From Apostichopus parvimensis (taxonomy: Eukaryota > Echinodermata > Holothuroidea > Aspidochirotida > Stichopodidae): a stretch of DNA of 64,000 bases. Shown in pieces: positions 48,872-62,800 of the stretch. A program made the position numbers and the translations under genes. Positions within the stretch are counted from its first letter, which is position 1. Every line of letters starts with the position of its first letter. The notes beneath the pieces were generated by a model, which worked only from the letters and a program-made list of their open reading frames with translations, was not told where the DNA came from and searched no databases. The stretch is from contig KN886879.1 of assembly GCA_000934455.1 (NCBI GenBank), forward strand, positions 62,272 to 126,271, written 5' to 3'.

Positions 48872-49684
48872 TTGAAAATTTTACCAAATTTGTGGCTAAC
48901 ATAGGAGGACATTTATGGGAAATCTGGACATATTGTATGTGGTAACTCTACTCCAGCCTAACTCTGGACATATTGTATGGTAAATCTACTGCAGCCTAAA
49001 TCCTGGGAAGACTAGGAAGCTTCTTATGCATAACAGGACATCTAGGCCAACCATAAATGAGACATAGTGTTGGAATTGTAACCTGATAGGGGTATGCCTT
49101 GGCCTCATGAATTATGATGACTTTAAATGCTATATGATAGAAAGAAGAATATAGATCTAGGCTGACAAGGTTTACCAAGGTACTTCACAGCTTACCTTCA
49201 AATACAAGGTTAGCTATAGTATGTATGATACATACAAACTGCAAAACTGCCTGGATCTTCAAACAAATTTGAATGACAGTTATGACACTATCTTTTAAAA
49301 AAATTGGTCGTATCCAAGAAAAGCCAAGAATGTGAAGTGTTGTTTGTCCATATTTAGGACTTTTATGGCCGTACAGTTCAAGCAAGCATTCTGTCACAGC
49401 AACCATTTCATCTCCATTTTCATTTAGACAATGTTACAAGATTGCTCAGGTGGTCCTAGTACAAATGAGCACTGGTCTCTTAAAATTATCCTGCTTATTC
49501 ATGATTGACAGGTTTCCAAAAAGTAGTAGAAATACTTATATATATACCAATTTACCCACTCTTCATTATATGACTAATGCTTCACAATTTTTTATCACTA
49601 CATCCAGTGATAGTCCTGAGAGAGTCTGTGTCAACTAATCAGTGGAAACTTAAAAGTTCTAGCCTGATCCTTTTTTCCTTGCAG

Positions 49685-52600
49685 GGATGGAAGATTACAG
49701 AGGAGCTTGGAGACTTTAATTTGCTCATCTGCTGTGAGCAGAAAATCAGATGAAAAGGCAGAACAGCTCCGTTTAGAAGGAAATAAATTTTTTCAAAAGA
49801 AACTTTATCAGAAAGCAGTTCGTTATTATTCTAAAGTAAGTATGGAGTTAATATTACATGCTTTTCTCTATCAATTGTAAGATATTTCAGAGCTCCCAAG
49901 TCACCCGCAACTGGCGATTTAGACACGCAATTGATGTTGCAAGCCTGCCCACCTGCACATACTAGTCCAAATCATGCATTCTGTTGAACTGTGTGTCACA
50001 AAAGTAAAAAGCCGATGAAAAAGTTCACACACAACGTGGGTGTATTACTTTTATAAGAAGTTACCATAAAGTTATATATTATAATGGCAATATATAACAT
50101 GTGCATGCCACCATTTTGCATGTAGGGGATATCAAAATTCCATTTTTGTATTCGAAAGGCAAAGGGGAGCCACCCTCTCCTTATACCTCTTTCCTATGTA
50201 TGACCAACGTTTGCATCAGGAAAAGTTGGGATATATGTATTATGTATTATTTCCGTACATTTATGTAGTCAAAATTAACAAAGCTGAATGACAAAAATGC
50301 TCTGATTTGGATATAGGGGTGAAAGGGCTGGTAAATGTAACATCTTCAAGTTTTAACTAGTGATAGGATGAACCAATTGGCATGAGGCATTGAATGAAAC
50401 TTTGCTTGCATGCCATTTCCTTACAGTGTACATAACTCCTGCATACTTTTAGCTGTAGACATGTACCTGTAGAAAACATAATTGATATGTGGGGATCATG
50501 GGACCTCTCAGGAAGGCACATGGTGACCCAATCAGACCAAAAAAATTCTTGTGTTTGACAAAATTATCTATTTCATGTGACAATTATTTATTTAGTAAGT
50601 ACTGAAAGTATAAACAAATCAGAGATCTTAATTGGAATATTTTGAAAAACTTGATAGAATTATGAATTTTCAGCTTCATTCTAACCAGGTATCAACTATC
50701 AAGAGCAGGTTGTGAGTTTCCAAAGTCATATTAAAATATAAAACAATAGTGATTTTTGCGAAGAAACAGGAGATTTTAACCAACTCCCCATATGACAAAT
50801 CTTGAAAATGACTTGATAATCATACCAGAATCGTTGTATTATATTTTCTGTTCCCACAGGCTATACTTCATGCATCAGAATGGACTGGGTGCAATCAGTC
50901 CACTTCGCAATTGAGTCTAGCGTTTGCAAACAGATCTGCTGCCCTCTATTACATTCACAAATGGAAGGTTAGTGCACCTTGACATTGGGTGGTAGCTTAT
51001 TGCTTGCAGATGTTACAGATGGATGTGTTTTGGTTTTTATTCTTTTATATTTTCAGATGTCAGTCTTATCTTTAATTTATTTAGTTTACAGGTAGAACAT
51101 GTACTGTGGAAATAGACAATGCATGAGATTAAGCAGAGGGTACATAAGATGAGAAGTTGAGACGAAATCCTGTGTAAGATGCGTTTAAAGTGATAAGGTT
51201 TACATTTACAAGAAAGCCTGTTGCAGCCTCTCATAGTGTGTTGCCATCAGGGAAATTGGTTGACAAATATCTTAAGTTTGTAAACTGAACAAAATAATGG
51301 GATATTGAATTCATGAAATAACTCTCAATATATAGCTATACAGCTTTAAAATAAATATTTGCATGCACTGTTTCTGTGATTATAGCTTGCAGTAGATGAT
51401 GTGGACCGAGCTCTGAAGTATGGATACCCTCTACAACAGAAGTATAAAATACTGATACGTAAAGGAGAATGCCTAAGAAACCAAGAATGCCTGCAGGATG
51501 CAACAATAGGTAAGGTTTGTGCCTTGTAGCACAGATTTGGACACAAGGGTAACTGTACAGGCATATTATTTAGACCTATGTCAGTCATTACCAGTGTCAA
51601 CCTTCCCTCACCATTCCCAAGTAACATGGACCTGCAACCTCCCATTCAGACTGGTCGTTGTAGCTCACAACATATTAGTTCAGTTTAGAGACCCAAGGAT
51701 CAGGAAGCCTTACAGTAGCTTATTTGAAACCCTATCCATGTCAGATCGTGGATGAACACCGGCTTATTTCAAGCCTCCTCTTTTCGACAAGTGTTCAGAG
51801 GATAACGAGGCAGGGGTGTGAATTCCCTCCCATTCCTGCTCCCGTGACCGCCATTTAACGTCCCCATCCGACGGACGAGAGTGTGTGCCCCAGCATCTGA
51901 CCACTTTCTCAAATACTGAGGTAGGCAAAGGCACCCCATTCGACATCACTACGTCTCTCTACATATAACATACCTTGATAGGATGAAGAATCTGCAGCTG
52001 ATGTAACTGAAAACATTGCTGGTACTGTCAAGTGACCTAGAGATGATGTAAAATATACATATCTGTTTATAGTATGGACATGTATCTACAGAGAACTGTC
52101 ATATCTATCAACCCTTAAAGCATTCTGTATGTGTGTGCTCTGAAATGGTTATTCATTATGGGGAGTTGTAGATGATGGAAAACCATGTGATATGAAAACA
52201 CGCATTCGTGGCAAGGTCCAGTAATGTACGAAATACAAATACATTAGGCTTGTTAACTTTGTCATGATGAAGAGATACCTTCTTGAATATTCATGACCAG
52301 GTTCTTTTGTATATGTCTTTACCATTAGCTCTCAAGTTAGCTTTGGATAGTCTGTCTGAATCAACTCTGACAACAGATGAGATCAAAGGTTAGTAACAAT
52401 TCATTTTTCAAATTTGGTACAACAGCATAGGTATTTACATGTGAGGAGAGGGGGTGAGAAGGTTATCAAACATCCTCCACACTCCCTCCCCGCTCCTATC
52501 CTCCCCCCTTTAACTAGTTTATTCTCCTCATATTCAGTTTTCATAGTCATACTTTTTTCTGTTGAATATTTTGTAGAGAAGAACGTGACCCATTTTACAC

Positions 52601-53778
52601 TATTGACAGAGTTCCTGCATTATTGTCTCAACTTTATAAGTTTAATTGATGAACAGTTACTTTTCACTCCTCCCAATCCAATCCTTCTTCCTCTATTCCC
52701 CTTAAATTGGAAATAATAGTGATCTGTCTGACTCTTCTGTCAAAATTCCAATGCACATCTTCCTTTGATTATCCAATGTTTTACTCTGCAGTAAAATCAG
52801 AGAAAATAGCAAACCTGATGAGAAGCTGTTCTTCAGAAAGTGTCAGAGCAGAAAAGGCGACTGCATCTTCGGGTGGATTTGATCCACATCCCAGCATATC
52901 AAATGCATCTCGTCAGATTTCACTCCAGTATTCCACAGAGAAAGGACGGTATTTGGTGGTGAGTATTTTCCTAAGTGATTTGTGGTGTGACAATTTCTTC
53001 AGGTCTTATTGTACAGTGCCTTTAATAATGTTAACTCTTTTTCATTTCCAATTTTTTCTATCAGTATTTTTGCCCGTAGAGTATTGGAGTTATAACCCCT
53101 TTTCTGTGGACAAATCATGTTTAACATCATTGCATTTGCATAGCAACTTGCCCATTTTTGCACATCTTTTTACTATATTTGAAGTTGCCCAACAGGCAAA
53201 CAATTTTCTCAATAGGTAAACTGTATTATAAGGTTTGAAAGAGTAAAGATCGTTTGGGGTAGGATTGAATCTGTTGAATCAGTTCTAGACAAAACTGTCC
53301 TATAATCTTTCAAAATTGTCCATATCCTGTTTATGAATTATTGACCAAATTATTTATAGTCTGCCTTTCATATTAACCTTACCCCCCCCCCCCTAGCTAC
53401 CACCCCCGTATCTTCATCTCACTCATTCTTTCCACTTGATTGGAATTTGTATTTCCACCCGGTTGACATTTGTTGCATAGCAAAAGGTGTCAAGAACAAC
53501 AACCCCAAAAAAAGAAGGGGAGAAAAAACCAAAACAGAAGGAAACATTACATTTAAAATAATTTCTTCACCTCTTGAAGTAATTGTTTGCTGCCGTGCAA
53601 ATTGTGATCGAACAAATTCCTCTAAATGTTTCTTGTATTGTTTCCTATAGGCAGATACTGTCATACAAGCTGGAGATGTGATAATTTCAGAGAAGCCATT
53701 TGCTGTCGTTCTTCTTCCTGACCACTATGACACTCATTGCCACTACTGTTGTAATAGAGCTTTGGCTCCTGTCATGTG

Positions 53779-53811
<33 letters not shown>

Positions 53812-56800
53812 TTTATTTTTATGATTAGTATGATTGTTATTATTGATAATAATATTAGTAATATTTGTATGATTATTAATATTATTGTTATTAATATTAT
53901 TAACATTATAACATTATTATTATTAGTATTAATATTATTAGTATTAATATGATTATTATTATTATTATTAAGTTAACTTAAAGAGGAATGAGATGCTTTA
54001 GGTTTGTTGTTTCTTGTGTCGTGTGGTTGAATTCATACCTGTTAGTGTACATTGGTGAACCAATCATGAATATTTTAAATTCCAAGGATTGAAAAGTCTT
54101 TTGTGGGTAGAATCACACAAGTGTGAATTAATTTGAATTCAAGGATTTAAGTTGTCATTTTTACATGCATTTTAAAGGTCCAACGCTTCGTTGTTACCCT
54201 TCATTGGTAGTATTGCTTTCATCAGTTAACAGTTAGTAAATATGCAAAAATATGCATCAATAGCTTCGGGTGTTTACACACTAAAACGCCTCACTAGAGT
54301 CCGTAGCCTCGACTCGTCGAATCCTTTTCAACAACGTTGAATTGCTACAGCGCATTTATCATTACGTTCTATGCAATCGATGTTGGGTATGCCTCTTAGT
54401 GTATACCTAGCAAAAATATTGATCCTGAATTAATTCTGCTATAACATAGCAGTGTATTTCTTCATTTCTGGCCTCAGGTATTCAGCAACCCTGTGATTAC
54501 CTTCAGAAGTCAACTGTATTTTTTCTAGAATATTGCTAGAATGTCAAATAATGGTCACTTCATCAAGTATTGTACCACATCCTTCAACCTCACATAGACA
54601 TTTTACTTGCCTAATTTAATAATAATCCTCAGTGCTTGTGGATAATTTGGAGGGTCACATCCTCCATGAAAGTACCTTCAAAAAAGTGTTAGGAACTTCA
54701 GCATGCTGAAAACTTGGGATCCAGAACTGTTGATATTTTAAATTTCCCATCCTTTCCTTAAAGGTGCAGCCATTGCATTCACGTACAGTACTGTTCTGAG
54801 GTTTGTAAAGAGGCTTCCTGGGAGGATCATCATGAGGTGGAGTGCCCAATGTGGGAAGTACTTCAAGAGGTAACCAATCCTGTATCGGTAGAGAAAACGC
54901 ATTTTATTTAGGCATCGTGTCAAAACGAAGAAACTGCAATGGAAGCAAAAAGGCCCTGCTGCTAGTTTGAATCAATATCATTATTTCAAAATATTAAAAT
55001 TAACTCTACAGAACAGCAGTGCCAATTGTGTGAAACTGCAGAGCACAAATGATTATCTCATACGCAGTGTGGCTGCACTGGTGCTGATGTCCCCATCAGT
55101 GTCCAACTTTAAACAAAATGTCATTTGTCATCGGTATAGAAAACTTCACTGTTTTACAACCTTGTTGAATACCACACATGACTCAACATCCACTCCCTTC
55201 TCCTCCCCACCCCTACCCTACCCACCCAACCCCCTCCCCATGCCTTCCCTGTTCCATTTAAGAATTAGCACCTATACTTGCAATTGATATTTCACTTTAC
55301 AAAAAGTCTTTGAAAAAACAACTGAAATGAGAACATTTTCTAGCAACATATATACTTTGAGTAGTGATATTCATGTATGTGTTTATTTTTTGTTCAAATG
55401 AAACATCGATGTATAACTCAATAGTTTCCCTTTTCTTCCCTTTTATGTTTCAAATAGGTAGACTCTCTTGGCCATTTAGGTGTCAGAATTATTCTCAGTG
55501 CTGGCATTCACAAAGAAACAATGATACCTTTTCTTCCCTTGTATGTTTCAAATAGGTAGACTCTCTTGGCCACTTAGGTGTTAGAATTATTCTCAATGCT
55601 GGCATTCACAAAGAAACAATGATATCATCCTTCTCGAAGAGCCTTCCTACAACATCGAATGGGATTCCTGGCTGTAGGGCTGATGGTAGTTACCAAGCTG
55701 ACTATGGGACAGTGTATTCATTACAGACTCATATAGACAATCAAACACAAGAAAATCTCTTCCAAGCCTCCATGGTAAGAATGGGACTGACATTATCCTG
55801 TTGTATTCTGGTGGATATTTTGTTTTATTGCTTTCAATAATTTATAGCCATTTAGTTAGTTATTCTTCTTATTTTCATTGCAATTGTATTAATAGCTTAA
55901 AAATTTAACTTTCTATGTTTCACATATTTTTCCATATCTTTGTTTACAATCCCACGTTTTGATTTATTCACAACAGACTGGACTATTATTATCCATTTGC
56001 GTTCATATCAGGCTCGGAAAAGACAATTCTGTCCACTGGGATGCTTTATGTAACGACGTGGACGTTTGTGCAATAGCTGGCCTAATAAGCAGACACATCC
56101 TTCAACTTAGGTGTAACGTACATGCTATTACAGCGGTGCACCCACAAGGACACGCTGATGACCCAGGGAGGAAAGTAGATACCACTGAGCAAGTGAGGGT
56201 AGCATCAGCTGTCTACCCAACAGTGTCACTGATGAACCATGGGTGTGATCCTAATGTCATTGCTAGGTATGTGTCTAAACCAACATTTCAATATACCACT
56301 GTTCAAAATTTCATTAATTGATCCTGCCTGTGTCAAATAACTCTTCCATGATTTGATCTACTTTTTATTTAGTTTTTGGTGAAAATCATTTATTGGATAA
56401 CAGACTTTTAGTGAGATTGTACACATTCTCTTCTTGTTACAAAGTTATCTGTACCCAAACCTAGTGGAATTGTACTAAAGACATCTTGGTAATCTGTATC
56501 TATACTAGTGCATGTCTGATTAAGTACTTGTAGTCTTCTACTCATACTCATACCAATGGGAATTCTACTGATACTCATACCAATGGGAATTCTACTGATA
56601 CTCATACCAATGGGAATTCTACTGATACTCATACCAATGGGAATTCTACTCATACCAATGGGAATTCTACTTATACTCATAGCAATGGAAATTATAGTAG
56701 GGGAATTATACTCTACTCATACTTCCAGCAATGGGAATTATACTCATACTTCTACCAATGGGAATTATAGTAGGGGAATTATACTCTACTCATACTTGTA

Positions 56801-59800
56801 CCATTGGGAATTATACTCATACTCATACCAATAAGAATTATACTCATACCAATAAGAATTATACTCTACTCATACTTCTACCAATGGGAATTCTACTCTA
56901 CTCATACCAATGGGCATTCAACTCATACCAATGGGGTTATACTCTGCTCATACTCATACCAATGGGTATTATACTCTACTCATACTAATACCAATGGGAA
57001 TCCTACTTATTCTCACACCCATGCTATTTTACTAGTACAACAAGTCTGAATCATAATACATCTTACTACATGATAACATGCACCCATGATCACCTCTATA
57101 TTATTTACAGTGTTACAGTTACACCCGTAATTACCAGGAAGCCACTGGTATATGTCATTCTCTCTCCTCATACGGTGTATAAATAAACTTCTCTTCAATA
57201 TCCTCACCATTTCAAAGAAAAAGAGGACATGCCCAGTAGTCAAATCATTTTGGTTTAATGTAAATATCATTTCCAGGCATTTAAGAAGTAAGGATTACAG
57301 CAGGATAAAACTTGTGCCAGGAACAACAAACATCTTACAAACTACCTGCCAATACTGCTACTCTATGTTTTCATTCTGGAACAATTTCCAGATGTCTTCT
57401 CGATCAATCTTAGCAATTTACTTTTATAAAACATTTATTGCTTCACATCTCATATTTCTTTGTGTGTAGTTTCAATGGAAGTGATGTCACTGTTAGAGCT
57501 ACCAGAAATATCAAGAATGGAGAAGAAATTTGCCACTGCTATGGTAAGTCTTTGACAGAAGGACAGATTGTCCACTCCCCTTTTGTCACCCTCCATCCCT
57601 TCCCCCTTCCCCCTGCACCAATGATTGAAGATGTGTGTTTATATCCAATGTGTTTGTGCAAAAGTTAGACCAAAGACTAAGAAACAAATGTATACTTTTC
57701 ATTAAAATATCTTGAAGTTAAAGGTTTGCAGACGTTGTGGGGAAAACAAGTTACTGGATGGAAGTCAGTGAGATACCTCACTCATTGGTGATAGCATTTT
57801 TCTTCTGATACGCAAGTATCGTTCTCCAGGAACTGTGATTATCATAATGTTTGACATATTATCGGAAAGAGAAAATGCTGAATGACAAAATTAATCAATT
57901 GTTTTTACCCGAAAAACATTTTATGGACTGTCACAAGATAAAACACAGTTCCACAACTGATTTAGTAAGAACAAACTTTGGTCATAGCTCAAAAGTGACA
58001 CTTCTTAATCAATTATTTCTCCCCGAAAAACATTTTATGGACTGTCATGAGATAAAACACTCCAAAACTGACTTATTAAGAACTAACGTTGGTCTTAGCT
58101 CAGAAGTAACATTTCTCGACAATTAAAGAAGAGATAATATAAGTGTGCAGCACTTTCTAATGGCCTGGATAAAGTCTTACAGGTGAGAGTTTAGCTTACT
58201 TCAATATTCAATGACTTCCCTTTCATTTTGCTGGCAATTTTTCCACTCAAAATTGTTCACACTCTGTTAAGTTCTTGGCATGTACCCTCATCCAGCTAAT
58301 TTGTGCAAGAGGCTTTTAAAGGGATTAGTGAGTACACTGTCACACTTTACGAGGTAGATCAAATATATTCCTATCCCAAGTTTGTCCTCTGAAACCTTGG
58401 ACTGCTCAAGGAAAGTAACTTTAATTGGGCTGTTATAATAGAAGCTTTGTTGTAAATGTTTGTGAATCTTGCTTTTATATATGTTTTTATCATTTGTTCT
58501 GAAATCCTATTACTTTTGAAAAATCAAAGATTTCTTACAAAATGGACTAAAAGATGTCAGCAAAGTTGGCATCAATATCTGACAACTATTCAATTATACT
58601 TCTTGAAAACCCATTTAAGACACCTTTCAAATCTTTAAATAGCAAATTTGTTGGCTAGGTTTTTCTTGGGATAAATGATAACCACATGCTACTCACGTCA
58701 TATATGCCTACAACAGGACTTGTGAATCTCAGTGATATTAGGTAGTGAATGTAAGAGAAATCTAAAGTAAGAGAAGTAATAAGTAATAAGATATTGACAA
58801 TTTTGACATAACACTACATTATGAGTAAGAAAGTTAATGAGATGATTTCATCGTCAATTATTCTGTAGAGGTATTTCAAGTTTAGCTTTAATTAACATTT
58901 GAAATGAATATACTTAATTTTGATAGTATCCAACTTTTTGTAGTTTAAGTGATACTCATTTCAGTGGAGCCTTAATGATAAATGTCTACATTTACAGCAA
59001 TTTTTATCATATTTTCACACTTTACTTTTTAGAATTTCTCTTCCCATATCTTTGTCTTCTGTGTAGGATGTTTTGATAAGGTCTTCTCATGTGAATCAAA
59101 AGTGAACTAATGGACTCGAAAAGGCTACTACCAAATGTTTTTGTATAGAAAATCTTTATTTCCTCTCGAAAGACAAATCCATAATTTTCCCTGAAAAGCA
59201 AAAGGGGGGTGAAAATGGTAGTGATAATGCTCTATTGCTATGATTATATTATCCTCTCTTTATCAATATATATTCTTTTTTCTTCTCTAGGACCTCACAA
59301 GAACCACATGCCAGTTGCAGAGAGACTGAGAAAGTTGAAAGAGCAGTACTTTTTTGACTGTGCATGCAGTGCTTGTCACATGACTGAGAATGAGACATCT
59401 GATTGGTCAATGTTCAAATGCTCCGATTGTGATCAACCTGCAACGTTATTAGATTCAGATATAGTATGTACAAACCAACACTGTTTGCATAAGGAAAGTG
59501 CAAAAGAGAAATTGAAGGTGAGGTTTGATGGTTTTGTGAATGTTTCATTGGTCGTCAGGATCTAGCCTGGTCGGTTGTTTAGCAATTTTGGTATGGTTCT
59601 GGTTTATGGTCACATGGATAGAGGTGGCTTTATTACTTTCCTTCATCGATTTTTTGTTTGATATTATTTTATGAAATCTCATAATAATGCACTTCATTCT
59701 GATTGGCCATTCAAGTTTTATATCTGAAAAATATATAATCTCTTAAAAATAATTGAATACAGCTTAATTAATGTCTGTGTTAATTAATTAAACTATTTGG

Positions 59801-62800
59801 AAAGAGCTAATTAATTAACTATAAGATAAGGAAGAAAGCTTTGTAGCTCAAACAGTCTTCCGCACAATTCTTGAGTCGAGGATAAACTTACTAAGGATCT
59901 CCTTGAAGTTCTTATTTGTGACGACTGAGATTGTAAAGTTTTCAGAGGAATTTTAAGGACCTCATTTGCAGTTGAGGAATTTTTGTTCAAGAAACCAGCA
60001 CATTCCTGTTTGTTTATTTTAATGAGCTTGAGTGAAGGTTGATGGGTTATCTGTAGGTCTGAATGGTACTAGAGACACCCTTGAGAAGATCATCGTAAGC
60101 TTAAGTGTAAATTTTCGACTTCTGGTTCGTATTTTTCATCGGGGTTTATTTGCAGAGTCGTGTCTGTGAGGTATTCTGTTTGTTATTAAACTCTTAGCAT
60201 ATGATTGGATGCAGTGGTACAAGTTAACGCTATTATAGCAGAAACTCTGTGTTTATTTAGTGTTGTACAGCTGAATTTATGGTTTTACACAACTCTGGTG
60301 TGAAATGATGAAAATCAGTTAATAAATTATTATTTCAAGTAGGAAAAAAGAGAAAAATGTTCCCTTTTTTTGAAATATAATGGACTGCTCGTACACTTTG
60401 CTTATTTGTCGTTACAGTGTTGGTTAGCTTCCATTCATGTTATGCATCACATTCATGTTCACTACATTCATTAAATACTGTAAGTTAACATAATGCAGCT
60501 GGATTCTATCCATTTGGTGGCATTTATTTTATTTTTTTCCCCTCTTATACAGCTGAAAGAGAAAGCAGACAATCTTTTCCAAGAGGGTGTTCGTTGTTGT
60601 GACAACGAAGATGTAGAGAGTAAGTTGAAACTAACAACATATAATTAAAAAATAAACTTCAGTTTTTTTTTGATAAATGTGGAATGATGGTATTTTATTT
60701 ATTTGTTTTTGAACAGTATTAGACAAAAATAAGATTATAATAGGTGAAATGAAGACTCTTTTCAAGATTTTTGGACCTAGTGAGCATACAGCAGTGAACA
60801 ATTTATTATTCCATACAATTTGTCATCAGTATTGTCACCCACATCATTTTAATTTTAATATAAATCATAAGTATAAAATGTTAAAGCATTTATGACCTGG
60901 CCTTCACTACTTGAACTGAACAGATAAGTAGTTAAACTAATGAGCTTTATAACTACTGTTTGTTTTTCATTTTAATAGTATCAAAAAATTTGCTTAAACC
61001 AATTCTATGATATCTCACGGAACTCTTTTTAAGTGCTGGCTGAGCAATTCTGAGCTAGAACAAATACTTCATAGCATTGTGAAGAATAATGCACCTATTA
61101 CTTTTGGCGGATAAAAACCCTGGAGTACTGTGTTACTTAAGTGATAGAATCTGCAAATAAATGTGACAAAAATGAAAAAGTCAGAAAGAATTCAGTTCAT
61201 CATCTAATCTTGAACCAGCCATGGAAACCATACTTGTTTGCTAGGAGTTTCCTCCATATGATTCTATGAGGTAGTGTGGAAACAACTTGATAAATCAGTG
61301 ATGCTTTCCAGGTGCCTCAACATCTGAGACCATTTACAATGTTAAAGTTAATTTTGTACTTACTGATGTAATAAAAACTTCATGAATTTTTTCTTTTCTG
61401 TACCAGCATCTCTAAACTTCCCATTTCAAGAAGTTAAATGCTCTTAGCTATCAAAACTATTTTAGAGTTTGGTGCAAAATTTATCAAATTAAAAGGAACA
61501 ATGCCCAAACTTGTCTGACCTTTATACCTCGGTCCCATCTGCAGCCAACCCTCTAGGTTTATTCATCCTCTAGAGATTTCATCAGATAGATGGTAAAACA
61601 AATGTGTACCTAATTTAAGAAATTTGCATATAATAAACAAATCAGTCTTTGATGATGTTTCAATTCTGACACCGTTGAACAGGTGGTGTCTTCTTTACAC
61701 TAGTATATCACTCAGTATCACAAATGTTGTAATAAATTAAGGGAATATGTTTTTCATTTCTTAAAAATATGGTGCAAATGTTGCAAGATTATCGTTAAGG
61801 GTCAAAGTTATTTCTGGTGCATTTTTAGAGATGGTTGTTACCTTGACCTGGTTTTTAGAGTCATTTTGAAATGATTCAAATCTCATTTTTGGGTGATAAA
61901 CCCCATGTGATCTTGCACCCCCCCCTCCCCCCTACTTCCTTTGATTTAGAGCCGGGCCTCATTAGGTATCTCATTGGCCAGATCAGTCCTGTGGTAGATT
62001 TCAATCGATCCCACAAAAAAATATATTGGCCCACAGTGTTACACTAATCATGCATGTGGGTTGTTAAAAAAAATCTTTCTATTACCTGTAATAAGTGGTG
62101 ATTGGGGGCAATACTTCCAACCCGCTAAGCTTCAACTTGAGTTTAGGGGTTTTCTTTACTAATTTGGTATCATGGTGTGCTTTCAGTAAAATGTCAAGAC
62201 CTCAGTGTTGTCTGATCTTCACATACAATTTCAGTCATTGACTTCAAACAGATGGAAATGGTTTATTTTTGTTTCATCTTTGATAGAATCTTTGCAGCTG
62301 CTCCAGCAGTCATTGCATATTCATGAGATGGTTTTATTCAAACACCACAGAACCATCGCAGAAGTGCGAGACTGCATAGCTAGATGTTATGCTCTTCAAG
62401 GTATAAATTTAATTAATAATGCAATATTTAATTAATTTACTTAATAATTTGAGAGTAAACCTAAATAAGGAAACAATCACACAATTTGTATTGTCCGGTT
62501 CTGTGCTTCAGAAGTACAAAAAGAGGTTTTAGAAGAAGAATTGTGTTGTCATTGACATTTAATGTAAATGTTTGTTTAGGATAAACCACATCAGTTCTCT
62601 TGAGCATTTGGATTACTGAATTACAGTAACATAGTTTTTACTTTCTGCCAGATTACTAGTCATTGCTTGGACTGTGCAAAAAATTTCATCATGGTGATTT
62701 AATTAAGCTCTAGACAATTGTAGCCTACCTCTGCGAGGTAGAGTTTTGTATTATATCAGTGAACATTTAAATAAAGTAACCCATTTTCCCCATAAATGTA

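Noticed and set aside
52414-53219. Two long plus-strand frames (100 and 170 codons) around 52.4-53.2 kb
   Set aside because: Only the part 52792-52958 is real (a SMYD4 exon). The rest is intron read in the same or another frame.
54761-54770. Alternative SMYD4 acceptor at 54768-54769 (GCAG/C)
   Set aside because: It keeps frame but loses a MYND cysteine. The acceptor at 54762-54763 gives MCSHC and restores the full zinc-ligand set, so it was preferred.
56408-57049. Frames with MGILLILIP / SRIPIGM repeats, and a CRISPR-like regular array
   Set aside because: Contiguous minisatellite units without unique spacers in an animal intron; the frames are artefacts of a repeat unit divisible by three.
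57851-58126. 91-codon frame with duplicated LFLPEKHFMDCH
   Set aside because: The duplication explains the internal repeat. The frame lies in a SMYD4 intron with no splice sites that keep phase with its neighbours.
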